In this document: positions 24,363 through 32,676 of the stretch, piece by piece
Layout: each line of letters starts with the position of its first letter
Numbering within the stretch: position 1 is the stretch's first letter
NCBI GenBank assembly: GCA_903887485.1
Contig: CAISPV010000056.1
Span: 1-35,510, forward strand
DNA: 35,510 nucleotides
Source of the DNA: an uncultured Desulfobulbaceae bacterium
Lineage (GTDB): Bacteria > Desulfobacterota > Desulfobulbia > Desulfobulbales > Desulfocapsaceae
Direction: 5' to 3'
Position numbers and translations under genes: made by a program
The notes under the pieces: generated by a model
Database searches by the model: none
What the model was told of the DNA's origin: nothing
What the model saw: only the letters and a program-made list of their open reading frames with translations

Positions 24363-26743
24363 GTTTGATTCATCTTTCACCAATCTCTTGCCATCGCAAG
24401 GCGCTTTGTCTGCAAATTGTTGTCACCCTGCTGCTGCAATTTACGCCCTTGCTCTCCGCGGCTCAGGATGCGGAAACGAAACAATCGTCGACTAAAACAT
24501 CACAGGATACAAACTCCGAGCGATTTATCACCATTGATTTTAACAATGTCGATATCCACCTGTTCATAAAATATATCAGTGAGTTGACTGGGAAAAATTT
24601 TGTGGTCGATAAGGCGGTGCAGGGAAATGTCACCATTATCTCTCCCACCAAGATATCGGAGGATGAGGCCTATCAGCTTTTTGAATCAGTCCTGGAGGTA
24701 AACGGGTTTACAACTGTAGAGGCTGGCGCCATCACCAAAATAATGCCGGCGGCGCGCGCGCTTTCCCAGAACATGAACACCCTCAACCATGGTGAACCGT
24801 CTCGATCCGAAGACAAGATCGTCACCCAGATCATCCCCCTGCACTACAACACTCCTGAAGAGATGAAAAAGGTGTTGCTCCCCCTTGTTTCCAAGACATC
24901 GGTGGTCATTGCCCACACTCAGTCGGGGATGCTGATTGTTACCGAAACCCTCTCCAACATCCAAAAACTGCTGACCATTATTGAAGCCATTGATGTCCCG
25001 CTCACCGATGAAGAGATTGCGGTGATCCCGCTTACTCACGCCTCCGCCACTATAACCGCCACTGCCGTCAATTCCATTTTTCAGCAAACCCAGGGTGCAA
25101 AAGCGGCCAATCCTCAATCTTTCATTAAAGTCGTGGGTTATGAACCTATTAACAGTCTTATTCTGGTGGCATCACCTGTAAATGTCACTCGGGTCAAAGG
25201 GTTGATAGCCATGCTGGATACCGAGATGAAGCAGAACGAGGGGAATATCCGTGTGGTCTATCTGCAGCATGCAACGGCCAAGGATCTGGCGACAGTCTTG
25301 ACCGCCCTGCCTGGTCAACAGTCCAGTGATCCGGCAAAAAAAGGGGAGGCCCCGACCATCTCCAAAGATGTCAAGATCATGCCCGATACCGAAACCAACT
25401 CCCTGATCATCACCGCCTCCCGCACTGAATTCCAAGAGCTGGAAAATGTCATCAAGAAACTCGATATCCCCAGACGGATGGTCTATCTGGAGGCGCTGAT
25501 CATGGAGGTGGATGCTGATTCTTCCTTTAATGTCGGAGTCAGCTGGATGGCGGGCGGCACCTTTCAGGATGGCACCGGGCAGATGCTCACCGGGTTTGGC
25601 GGCAGTGCCGGCTACAAACTTTCAGACACCATCCCTGCTACTCCTGCTGTTGCTGCTGTTGCGGCTACTGCTACGACTGCGGCTGTTGCGGCTGTTCCCG
25701 CTACTGCTGCCATTGGTCAGGGATTTTCTCTGGGTATTCTCAAGCAGGGCATCGAGATCGGTGGTGTCACCTTCCCGAACATCGGCGCTATATTAAAAGC
25801 GTTTAAGGGAGATTCCACTGTCAATGTCATTGCCACCCCGCAGATCCTGACCACTGACAACAAAAAAGCGGAAATCAGTATCGGCGAAAATACCCCTTAT
25901 CTCACCAGAACACAGGCCGCAATTGATAGTACAGGGAAAGCAACTCCGGACACAAGTTCTATCGGCTATCAGAACTATGAATACAAGGATATTGCGACCA
26001 AGCTGACCATCACCCCCCAGATCAATCAGGCCGACATCCTGCGTCTGGAGATCGCCACCGAGGTCAGCAAGCTTAAGGCCGGATCCGCAGCTGATAAACC
26101 CACCACCTTCAAACGCACCGCCACCACCACCGTCCTTGTCAGAGACAACAATACCATTGTTATCGGCGGCATCATTGGTCAGGACGATACCGAAGGTGAG
26201 TACAAGATTCCGCTCCTGGGCGATATTCCGGTACTCGGCTGGTTCTTCAAGGAGAAAAACACCAGTCGAAAAAAGACGAACATGTTCATCTTCATCACCC
26301 CTCGGATCATTAAAAATCCTGGAGAGATGACCGGGGTCACCGATATCAAAACAGACATTATCGAAAAGGATCTCCCGCAAGCAAGGCAACTCCTGGTAAA
26401 CCCGATTGACAATAACCACGTTATGTCTTTGATTGATCAGGGCTTTGAGCTGATGCAGAAAGGAAAATACCCGGAGGCCAAAGAGCTTTTCAATAAGGCC
26501 CTGACCATTGACTCGCATAATTCATACGCCCAATTTAATCTTGGCGCTATCAGTGAGCGGGAAGGCAATCCCCGGCAAGCGATCAAGCTGTACCAGATGA
26601 TTCTCGATAATGCCAGCGCCCAGGCAACTGCCAATACCTCAAACCCCGACAAGGTGGATAGCGCTCTGCTGCAGGCCTGTAAGGAAAACATTGAGCGATT
26701 GCAGAAGACGCAACCACCTGTCAGGGAATCCAATAATCCATGA
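24359..26743 (+). CDS. gspD: Type II secretion secretin GspD with C-terminal TPR
   Basis: GspD forms the outer-membrane channel. The 794-residue precursor has a signal peptide (cleavage near residue 35) and an N0 domain (55-130, FNNVDIHLFIKYISELTGKNFVVD). N1-N3 ring domains follow (~155-365), then the secretin barrel (~373-650, VIATPQILTTDNKKAEISIGENTPY, LLGDIPVLGWFFK, MFIFITPRII). An Ala/Thr/Val low-complexity stretch sits at 426-452. Unusually, after the barrel it continues with a TPR pair (~690-752, GKYPEAKELFNKALTIDSHN, AQFNLGAISEREGNPRQAIKLY). A C-terminal pilotin-binding S-domain is not evident. It overlaps gspC and gspE by ATGA junctions. Confidence 0.93.
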   Translation: MSLIHLSPISCHRKALCLQIVVTLLLQFTPLLSAAQDAETKQSSTKTSQDTNSERFITIDFNNVDIHLFIKYISELTGKNFVVDKAVQGNVTIISPTKISEDEAYQLFESVLEVNGFTTVEAGAITKIMPAARALSQNMNTLNHGEPSRSEDKIVTQIIPLHYNTPEEMKKVLLPLVSKTSVVIAHTQSGMLIVTETLSNIQKLLTIIEAIDVPLTDEEIAVIPLTHASATITATAVNSIFQQTQGAKAANPQSFIKVVGYEPINSLILVASPVNVTRVKGLIAMLDTEMKQNEGNIRVVYLQHATAKDLATVLTALPGQQSSDPAKKGEAPTISKDVKIMPDTETNSLIITASRTEFQELENVIKKLDIPRRMVYLEALIMEVDADSSFNVGVSWMAGGTFQDGTGQMLTGFGGSAGYKLSDTIPATPAVAAVAATATTAAVAAVPATAAIGQGFSLGILKQGIEIGGVTFPNIGAILKAFKGDSTVNVIATPQILTTDNKKAEISIGENTPYLTRTQAAIDSTGKATPDTSSIGYQNYEYKDIATKLTITPQINQADILRLEIATEVSKLKAGSAADKPTTFKRTATTTVLVRDNNTIVIGGIIGQDDTEGEYKIPLLGDIPVLGWFFKEKNTSRKKTNMFIFITPRIIKNPGEMTGVTDIKTDIIEKDLPQARQLLVNPIDNNHVMSLIDQGFELMQKGKYPEAKELFNKALTIDSHNSYAQFNLGAISEREGNPRQAIKLYQMILDNASAQATANTSNPDKVDSALLQACKENIERLQKTQPPVRESNNP
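25634..25714 (+). repeat. Low-complexity Ala/Thr/Val-coding tract within gspD
   Basis: About 81 bp made largely of GCT, GTT, GCG, ACT and CCC-type triplets, encoding a run of Ala, Val and Thr with prolines (residues 426-452). Imperfect CTGCTGTTG-like units recur. It sits in the secretin domain ahead of the conserved FSLGILKQG segment, where secretins tolerate loops. Replication slippage could vary its length between strains. Confidence 0.6.
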
Positions 26744-28422
26744 ACCAGTTACAAAATATCCTAACAGAACGCTTTCACCTGCCGCCTGAGGCCTGGGACC
26801 AGGCCATGGAGAACAGGGAAGAAAAAGGCGGCCAACTGGTCCGAATTCTGATTAAACTGAACAACCTTGACGAGATTGACCTCCTAGAAACCCTGGGGCA
26901 CCAGCTCAACATGGAGGTTAAGCGCACGCTACCCCCCGAGATTCAGACTGATTTTACCGCGATGATTGCCATCGCCTTCCTGAAAAAAAACGGTATGGTC
27001 CCGGTGGCAACACAGGATGACGCCTATATTGCTATCAATGACCCTTTCAGTTTTCAGGCATTTGACGATCTTTGCGCCATCCTGGGTTGGCACGGTGTCC
27101 GGCCCGTCCTGTGTCCAATGGCTGCCATTACCACCGCCATCAATTTTGCCTATGACATGACCCAGGATTCAGCAGCAGAGGTGATGCAGGACATTGACAG
27201 TGAAGATCCGGAGGCCCTTTTTTCCGAGATTCAAGAAACCGGAGATCTTCTTGATGATACCAGTGACGCCCCGGTTATCCGCCTGGTGAACCTCATGTTC
27301 TCCCAGGCCGTGCGTGATAATGCCTCTGATATCCACATCGAGCCCTACCAGAACAGCCTGAAGATCCGTCAGCGCCTCGATGGTATCCTCTATGATATGC
27401 TCAGTCCGCCCAAGCATGTCCAGTCGGCGCTGATCTCCAGGATCAAGATCATGGCCAATCTGAACATTGCCGAAAAACGTCTGCCGCAGGATGGGCGTAT
27501 TGAGTTGAAGGTCGGCAATAAAGATGTAGATATCCGGGTCTCCACTCTGCCCACCTCCTTTGGCGAACGGGTCGTGCTGCGCCTGCTCGACAAATCCTCT
27601 ATCTTGATTACCCTGACCGAGCTTGGCATGCCGGATGACCGCTTCATCCCTTTTACAGAACAGATCCATGCGGCCAACGGCATTGTGCTCGTCACTGGCC
27701 CTACCGGCAGTGGCAAGACCACAACCCTCTATGCGGCCCTGACCTCAATCAATAACACCGACATCAATATCATCACCGTTGAAGATCCCGTTGAATACCG
27801 GATCAGCGGCATTGGTCAGGTTCAGGTCAATCCCAAGATCAATCTCACCTTTGCCTCCGGCCTTCGTTCCATTGTCCGCCAGGATCCCGATGTCATTCTG
27901 ATAGGTGAGATTCGCGATACCGAGACCGCCGAGATTGCCATCCAGTCGGCCCTCACCGGTCATCTGGTTTTTTCCACCCTGCACACCAATGATGCCGCCA
28001 GTGCTATTACCAGACTTGTTGACATGGGTATTGAGCCCTTTCTGCTTTCTTCGTCCATTAATGCCATCCTCGCCCAGCGCCTGGTTCGCATCATCTGTCC
28101 CTACTGTAAAGAGGCCTATACCCCCGACCGAGAAGCGTTGCTCAAACTGGGGATCATGCCAGAAGATGCCAACCGGCAAGTATATAGAGGAAAGGGGTGC
28201 GCGAAGTGTCACCATACCGGCTATAAGGGACGGTGCGGTATTTTTGAACTCTTGCTCATGAATCGCGAGATGAAACACCTGATCCTCCAGACTGCTAACT
28301 CCCATGAGATCAAGGATCTGGCCATTAAAAATGGAATGATCACCTTGCGTCAGGACGGCGCCATGAAGGTGTTTGAAGGCATCACCACCATTGAGGAGGT
28401 GTACAGGGTGTCCAAGGAGTAA
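26740..28422 (+). CDS. gspE: Type II secretion ATPase GspE
   Basis: GspE is the cytoplasmic hexameric ATPase powering the pseudopilus. The 560-residue protein has an N-terminal MshEN/N1E-like region (1-140) and a linker (~145-175). The core has Walker A GPTGSGKT (320-327), an Asp box (ITVEDPVEY), Walker B region DPDVILIGEIRD (382-393) and a His box (HLVFSTLHTND). The zinc module has C453/C456 and C487/C490. All catalytic parts are intact. The start overlaps gspD by ATGA. It is the last Gsp gene here; gspF, which normally follows gspE, is absent. Confidence 0.95.
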   Translation: MNQLQNILTERFHLPPEAWDQAMENREEKGGQLVRILIKLNNLDEIDLLETLGHQLNMEVKRTLPPEIQTDFTAMIAIAFLKKNGMVPVATQDDAYIAINDPFSFQAFDDLCAILGWHGVRPVLCPMAAITTAINFAYDMTQDSAAEVMQDIDSEDPEALFSEIQETGDLLDDTSDAPVIRLVNLMFSQAVRDNASDIHIEPYQNSLKIRQRLDGILYDMLSPPKHVQSALISRIKIMANLNIAEKRLPQDGRIELKVGNKDVDIRVSTLPTSFGERVVLRLLDKSSILITLTELGMPDDRFIPFTEQIHAANGIVLVTGPTGSGKTTTLYAALTSINNTDINIITVEDPVEYRISGIGQVQVNPKINLTFASGLRSIVRQDPDVILIGEIRDTETAEIAIQSALTGHLVFSTLHTNDAASAITRLVDMGIEPFLLSSSINAILAQRLVRIICPYCKEAYTPDREALLKLGIMPEDANRQVYRGKGCAKCHHTGYKGRCGIFELLLMNREMKHLILQTANSHEIKDLAIKNGMITLRQDGAMKVFEGITTIEEVYRVSKE

Positions 28423-28600
28423 GCGAGTGTATTGTTGTTTTTTAAGAACTGGATTGAAGTTTATCAATATAAACTCCCGCGCCGTTCCAGGACTCGTTGT
28501 AAACAGGCTGACAATTTGTTGTGCAGATGGCTGTCGGTCATGTTAGAAACCGTGCTATGGCTTCATTTAGTAAGCGACCTCTTACTGACAATTTTGTATT
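28423..28600. other. Non-coding stretch after gspE
   Basis: No gene, clear terminator or gspF remnant was seen. It leads into a patch of degraded sequence (28601-29268). Together 28423-28863 has no intact gene. Confidence 0.4.
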
Positions 28601-28843
28601 TTATTCTGCTGCTATCTCAACCAGATCATAACCAAGCGCTCTGGCCTCTCTCCTGATTTTTACCAACTTGTTGACATTGTTTCGCTGTACCAGATAATCC
28701 TCTCCCGGCTCCTTGTATCGCTCACCGTGCTTGATAACGATGAGCAATGGCAACACTTGCTTTTTTCGGCCCCAGTCTGTATCGCAGTCGCCTGTATTTG
28801 TCACGATAATATGATCCTTTTTTTGACAGCGGCCCAGCTGATC
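28601..28843 (-). pseudogene. Possible C-terminal remnant of a transposase
   Basis: The minus-strand frame is open from 28843 to the stop at 28601 (81 residues; a GTG at 28804 is the only start-like codon, without a Shine-Dalgarno). The end of the peptide, YKEPGEDYLVQRNN...KIRREARALGYDLVEI, resembles the Y-x-x-x-G-x-DY ... LGY tail of some insertion-sequence transposases. This is recognition from memory, and the family is not assigned. A stop lies directly upstream in frame, so the remainder is lost. It could instead be an unrelated small protein. Confidence 0.3.
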
Positions 28844-28863
28844 TCAATCATGATGCTCTTTAA

Positions 28864-29268
28864 GTGATGCCTTTTTACCGGGGACCTACCGCTCTTACGT
28901 TTTCCGGCGCCTTCATTGTTGAAAGTGGATGGCTATTCCCGGAAAAAACAATCAGAAATTCATGCTTTGGAACAGGAACGGATCGCATCTATCTGCACCC
29001 TGATGTCACATGTCGGATTGAATCCCCGGAGACAGGCCGGGGTTTCCTGATTCGCCAGCAACGAAGTTCAGCTACGGTGATCTGGAACCCCGGACCGATG
29101 ATAAAGGCGGCAGCCATGGTTGATATGAGTGGTGAGGAATATCGGGAAATGGTTTGTGCGGAGGCCGTTATTGCCTGTCAGGAATTAGTGGTTCTGCGAC
29201 CGGGGGAAAGGCTCATGTGCTGGCCACAGAGATTGTCGAACGGTTTGCGGGACAATTTTGAGACTTGA
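28864..29268 (+). pseudogene. Truncated D-hexose-6-phosphate mutarotase (YeaD-like) fragment
   Basis: The 134-codon frame matches only the C-terminal part of the aldose-1-epimerase-like YeaD family. TDRIYLHPDVTCRI, then GRGFLIRQQRSSATVIWNPGP, then MVDMSGEEYREMVCAEAVI correspond to the TDRVYL, VWNP and ADM...VCVE blocks, with the likely catalytic Glu retained. Intact members are about 270-300 residues, so roughly the first half is missing. The first ~25 residues do not fit the family well. It abuts the possible transposase remnant, suggesting insertion-associated decay. No good ribosome-binding site precedes the ATG at 28864. Confidence 0.65.
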
Positions 29269-29277
29269 CAAGTCATC

Positions 29278-29305
29278 TTGGAAAGAAGAAAAGGGGCTAT
29301 AGATA
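29278..29305 (+). promoter_or_regulatory. Possible promoter of the carbonic anhydrase gene
   Basis: TTGGAA (29278-29283) and TAGATA (29300-29305) are spaced by 16 nt. They lie 55 bp before the start codon at 29360. A short perfect dyad GACTTG-A-CAAGTC (29262-29274) lies just upstream, over the end of the mutarotase fragment. Confidence 0.35.
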
Positions 29306-29359
29306 TTTTAGGTTAGGGTAGTTTTTTGGTATTCACATTAACAAAAGGGGGAGTATTCA

Positions 29360-30145
29360 ATGAAAAAAATGATCAGGACGTTTGCCTTTGCGTGTTGCAT
29401 TCTGGCAGCTCCGGCAGTTTCAACCTTTGCCAACAGCAGTGCGCAGAAGCCTGCACCAGAGGCGATAGTGAAGATGTTGCAGGAGGGAAATAGTCGTTTT
29501 GTGGCGAATAAATCTCTGCATCCGCATAGTGACACCCAGCGTCTGATCCAGGCGGGCAAGGAAGATCAGGGCAATCATGCCTATGCCACGGTAATCTCCT
29601 GTTCGGATTCGAGGGTTCCTGTGGAACAGATCTTTGATGCTGGAATCATGGATATCTTTGTGGTCAGGGTGGCAGGTAACGTGGTCGATGTTGATGAGGC
29701 CGGTTCCATTGAGTATGGTCTGCTCCATGTCAATACTCCGGTTCTGGTGGTGTTGGGACATACCCAGTGCGGGGCGGTTACCGCCGTTACCAGCGCGGTT
29801 GAAGGTCATGGTCATGCCCTTGAGCGCAATATCCCGCAACTGGTTGACAATATTGAGCCGGCGGTCAAAAAGGCTATGGCGGCCCATCCGGACAAGCATG
29901 GTAAGGATGTTATCCCGTATGCCATTGAAGAAAATATCTGGCAGGGAATTGATGAACTTTTCATGAGGAGTCCAGCTGTCCGGGAAGTGGTGAAAAGTGG
30001 CAAGGTCAAGGTTGTCGGGGCGATGTATGATGTGGGCACCGGTAAAGTTGAGTGGCTGCCGGAGGCCAAGGTGAGTGAAATTCTACAGAAGGTTGAGCAG
30101 AATCCGGCCAGAGCCATGGAGGCCATGGCCCAAGCTGGCCATTAA
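29360..30145 (+). CDS. Exported beta-class carbonic anhydrase
   Basis: It interconverts CO2 and bicarbonate. The 261-residue precursor has a typical signal peptide (basic MKKMIR, hydrophobic core, cleavage after STFA near residue 24), so the enzyme should be periplasmic. Zinc ligands are intact: Cys81 and the gating Asp83-Arg85 in SCSDSRVP, and His134 and Cys137 in GHTQCGAV. Further family segments are RVAGNVV and SIEYGLLHVNTPVLVVLGH. A GGGGGAG Shine-Dalgarno precedes the ATG. It stands alone between a predicted promoter and a good terminator, so it is monocistronic. Confidence 0.92.
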   Translation: MKKMIRTFAFACCILAAPAVSTFANSSAQKPAPEAIVKMLQEGNSRFVANKSLHPHSDTQRLIQAGKEDQGNHAYATVISCSDSRVPVEQIFDAGIMDIFVVRVAGNVVDVDEAGSIEYGLLHVNTPVLVVLGHTQCGAVTAVTSAVEGHGHALERNIPQLVDNIEPAVKKAMAAHPDKHGKDVIPYAIEENIWQGIDELFMRSPAVREVVKSGKVKVVGAMYDVGTGKVEWLPEAKVSEILQKVEQNPARAMEAMAQAGH

Positions 30146-30162
30146 AGATCTTCCGGCCCGTT

Positions 30163-30199
30163 ATCCGGCCATGAAGCGTTGCTTTATGGCCGGATTTTT
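30163..30199 (+). terminator. Intrinsic terminator of the carbonic anhydrase gene
   Basis: A 10-bp perfect GC-rich stem (ATCCGGCCAT at 30163-30172 with 30186-30195), with a further AAG/CTT inside the loop, is followed by TTTTT at 30195-30199. It begins 18 bp after the stop codon. Confidence 0.85.
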
Positions 30200-30240
30200 A
30201 TATTTCCTGATTCATGACTTAGCCTAACCATTTAACTGTT

Positions 30241-30256
30241 TTACAAAATTTTGTAA
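30241..30256. promoter_or_regulatory. Perfect 16-bp palindrome upstream of nadB
   Basis: TTACAAAATTTTGTAA reads the same on both strands. It lies 40 bp before the nadB start. Position and symmetry suggest an operator for a dimeric repressor. It does not match the Rex or NrtR consensus as I remember them, so the regulator is unassigned. Confidence 0.5.
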
Positions 30257-30296
30257 TTGAGTGCAGGCTTGAAACAAGAGGGTACATGGTGCAGGT

Positions 30297-31925
30297 ATGG
30301 AATGTGATTTTTTGATTATTGGGAGTGGCATAGCCGGGCTTTCCTTTGCCATACGTGTGGCCCGGTTAGGTTCCGTCATTATCATAACCAAAAAAAATGA
30401 AGTTGATACGGCGACGAACCTTGCGCAAGGCGGGATTGCTGCTGTTTTATCGGGAAATGATGCCACGATAAACCATATTCAGGATACACTTGCAAGTGGG
30501 GCCGGCTTGTGCCACGAGGATGTTGTCGCTCTGGTGGTGGAAAATGGACCGGAAAGGGTGCGGGATTTAATAGCCCTGGGAGTTGATTTTGTCAAAGATA
30601 CTCAGGACTCATCGGGGTTGAATTTGGGTCAAGAGGGTGGACATTCCCGGCGACGGGTCGCCCATGCCCATGATTTTACCGGCAAGGAGATTGAGCGAGC
30701 GCTGCTCGAGAAGGCAAAGCAGAACTCCAGGATACAGATCCTCGAAAATCATCGGGCGATAGACCTTCTGATGGTGGCGGATGAGCGGAGTGAGAAGGGA
30801 GGGCCGACGCGTTATTGCGCCGGCGCCTATGTGCTCAATGACGAGAGGACGGTTGAGATTTATAAGGCCAAAGTTACCACCCTCTGCACCGGGGGGACCG
30901 GCAAGGTCTATCTGTACACCAGCAATCCTGATATTGCGACCGGAGATGGACTGGCAATGGCATTCAGGGCCGGGGCGGTGCTGGCCAATATGGAGTTTGT
31001 CCAGTTTCATCCGACATGTCTATATCATCCTAAAGCCAAGAATTTTTTAATTTCCGAGGCGGTGCGGGGCGAAGGCGCCATCCTTGTCGATCAGCATGGC
31101 CGTTCATTTATGGAGAAGTATGACAGTCGCAAGGAGCTGGCCACGAGGGATACCGTTGCCCGGGCGATCGATCAAGAGATGAAAGAGAGCGGGGCGGATT
31201 GTGTTTTTCTTGATATTACCCACAAAGACAAGGAGTTCGTACAAAAGCGCTTCCCGACAATCTATGGACGATGCCTGGAATATGGTATTGATATTACGAA
31301 TGAACGTATTCCGGTAGTTCCCGCAGCTCATTATATGTGTGGCGGGGTGGAGACGGATACCTGGGGGAGGACGTCTCTTGACGGCCTGTTGGCCCTTGGG
31401 GAGACTGCGTGTACGGGATTACATGGTGGCAATCGACTTGCCAGCAACTCATTGCTTGAAGCCGTGGTTTTTGCGGAAAGGGCGGCTCATTATTGTGCTG
31501 AGAACTGGGAAACCCTCTCGCAAATGGTCTTTCCGCCAATAGAACCATGGAAGGCGGGCGAGGCCAAACTATTGAATGAGGAGATCCTGATTCATCATAA
31601 TTGGGATCTTATCAGGCGTATTATGTGGAATTATGTGGGGATCGTGCGAACGGTCAAGAGACTGCAACTGGCAAAAAGGCATATGGATGGGATTTTTCAA
31701 GAGATAGAACAACACTATAAGGATTATTTTGTTACCCCTAATATGATCGAATTGCGGAATATTGCCCTGGTCTCTTTGTTAATCATTCAGTCGGCATTGA
31801 CCAGGAAAGAATCGCGTGGGTTGCATTATCTTGTTGATTACCCTGAAGCGTTGGCGGCCTTTGCCCATGATACTCGATTTATGAAAAAAAAAGGTGGTCA
31901 GCCCGGAGAGATTGAGTTGTGTTGA
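30297..31925 (+). CDS. nadB: L-aspartate oxidase NadB
   Basis: NadB oxidises L-aspartate to iminoaspartate, the first step of de novo NAD synthesis; in anaerobes fumarate can be the electron acceptor. The 542-residue flavoprotein has the FAD Rossmann motif IGSGIAGLS near its N-terminus. It also has NLAQGGIAAV, the NadB-type EGGHSRRRVAHA.D.TG, FVQFHPT, EAVRGEGA, HYMCGGV and GLHGGNRLASNSLLEA, plus a helical C-terminal domain. The Shine-Dalgarno is weak. NadA and NadC are not in the window. It is convergent with the next gene, with 7 bp between. Confidence 0.95.
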   Translation: MECDFLIIGSGIAGLSFAIRVARLGSVIIITKKNEVDTATNLAQGGIAAVLSGNDATINHIQDTLASGAGLCHEDVVALVVENGPERVRDLIALGVDFVKDTQDSSGLNLGQEGGHSRRRVAHAHDFTGKEIERALLEKAKQNSRIQILENHRAIDLLMVADERSEKGGPTRYCAGAYVLNDERTVEIYKAKVTTLCTGGTGKVYLYTSNPDIATGDGLAMAFRAGAVLANMEFVQFHPTCLYHPKAKNFLISEAVRGEGAILVDQHGRSFMEKYDSRKELATRDTVARAIDQEMKESGADCVFLDITHKDKEFVQKRFPTIYGRCLEYGIDITNERIPVVPAAHYMCGGVETDTWGRTSLDGLLALGETACTGLHGGNRLASNSLLEAVVFAERAAHYCAENWETLSQMVFPPIEPWKAGEAKLLNEEILIHHNWDLIRRIMWNYVGIVRTVKRLQLAKRHMDGIFQEIEQHYKDYFVTPNMIELRNIALVSLLIIQSALTRKESRGLHYLVDYPEALAAFAHDTRFMKKKGGQPGEIELC

Positions 31926-31932
31926 CCGCGAC

Positions 31933-32313
31933 TCAGTTTGTATCGCTCCCTTTTTTGCTGGAAAATTGTAACAGCTTCCCCTTCTTTTCCTTTTTCGGCT
32001 GCGGTCGGCATTTGGCACAGGTTTGACAACTGTTGATCATACTGTGGATCCGTTGGAGTAAGGTTGTGCGACATTCCGGGCAGAGTTGGAGAATGATTTC
32101 CTGGTAGATGTCATCAAGGAGTTCCTGCTCCTCTTTATTTTCAAGTTCCACCAGGGCCTGAGCGATGATCCGGTCAGGATATTTGAGTTCTGCCCGGGTC
32201 TGGTCATGGCCGGCAATAATTTCGGTACGGCAATGATAGAAGAGTTCTCCCTCCTGAATGGTTAGGCCGCAGGAGTCACATTTACGGGTGCTGATATCGG
32301 GTATATCGATCAT
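31933..32313 (-). CDS. Cys-rich, probably zinc-binding protein, 126 aa
   Basis: No named family is recognised. The protein has paired cysteines near the N-terminus (CDSCG), in the middle (CPEC) and near the C-terminus (CQTCAKC), arranged like zinc ribbons around an acidic helical stretch (residues ~60-75). The C-terminal tail is very basic (KKEKKGK). This could be a nucleic-acid or protein-binding adaptor. The ATG at 32313 overlaps the stop of the preceding small gene as ATGA, with GAGAGG upstream, so the two are translationally coupled. Confidence 0.7.
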   Translation of the reverse strand: MIDIPDISTRKCDSCGLTIQEGELFYHCRTEIIAGHDQTRAELKYPDRIIAQALVELENKEEQELLDDIYQEIILQLCPECRTTLLQRIHSMINSCQTCAKCRPQPKKEKKGKLLQFSSKKGSDTN

Positions 32314-32522
32314 CGGGGGAGCCTCTCGCCATTTTGTCCAAGAATACGGTTTAGATGTTCTTGAATTCCCTCGGTATGGGCCTTGACATTGCCTTCTTTG
32401 GCCAGGGCAGGAATGGCTTTGGCTGCCACTGTATCCGGGAAGGCTTGGGGGTGAAAATCTATAATCATTCTGTCTTCTTCTGAAATTTCTTGAAATGATA
32501 GAGACAAAAGAGTTGTTTGCAT
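32310..32522 (-). CDS. Small protein containing an amidohydrolase-like N-terminal stub
   Basis: The 70-residue frame starts at an ATG (32522) with a strong AGAGGAG Shine-Dalgarno. From residue 19 it reads MIIDFHPQAFPDTVAAKAIPALA, strongly reminiscent of the first strand of TIM-barrel amidohydrolases (MIIDFHTHxFPD). The second metal-binding His is replaced by Gln, and the protein ends after ~50 matching residues. It is either a truncated amidohydrolase relic or a small protein derived from one. It is coupled by an ATGA overlap to the Cys-rich gene, so translation through it may still matter. Confidence 0.55.
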   Translation of the reverse strand: MQTTLLSLSFQEISEEDRMIIDFHPQAFPDTVAAKAIPALAKEGNVKAHTEGIQEHLNRILGQNGERLPR

Positions 32523-32676
32523 GAGAACTCCTCTTTATACTGTCTCAGGGGTTCATTTGGCAAATCAATTAACTTTTCAGGAAATATTTATGTTGAACAG
32601 GCCTGGCGCAGTTCTTGTCGGCAGGATGACAGCGAGAGTCGATATCAGGAACAAGACCAGACAATAGGATTTTTCC

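Noticed and set aside
28432-28656. 74-codon plus-strand frame after gspE as a gspF remnant
   Set aside because: Its translation has no GspF/PilC features and it starts without a ribosome-binding site.
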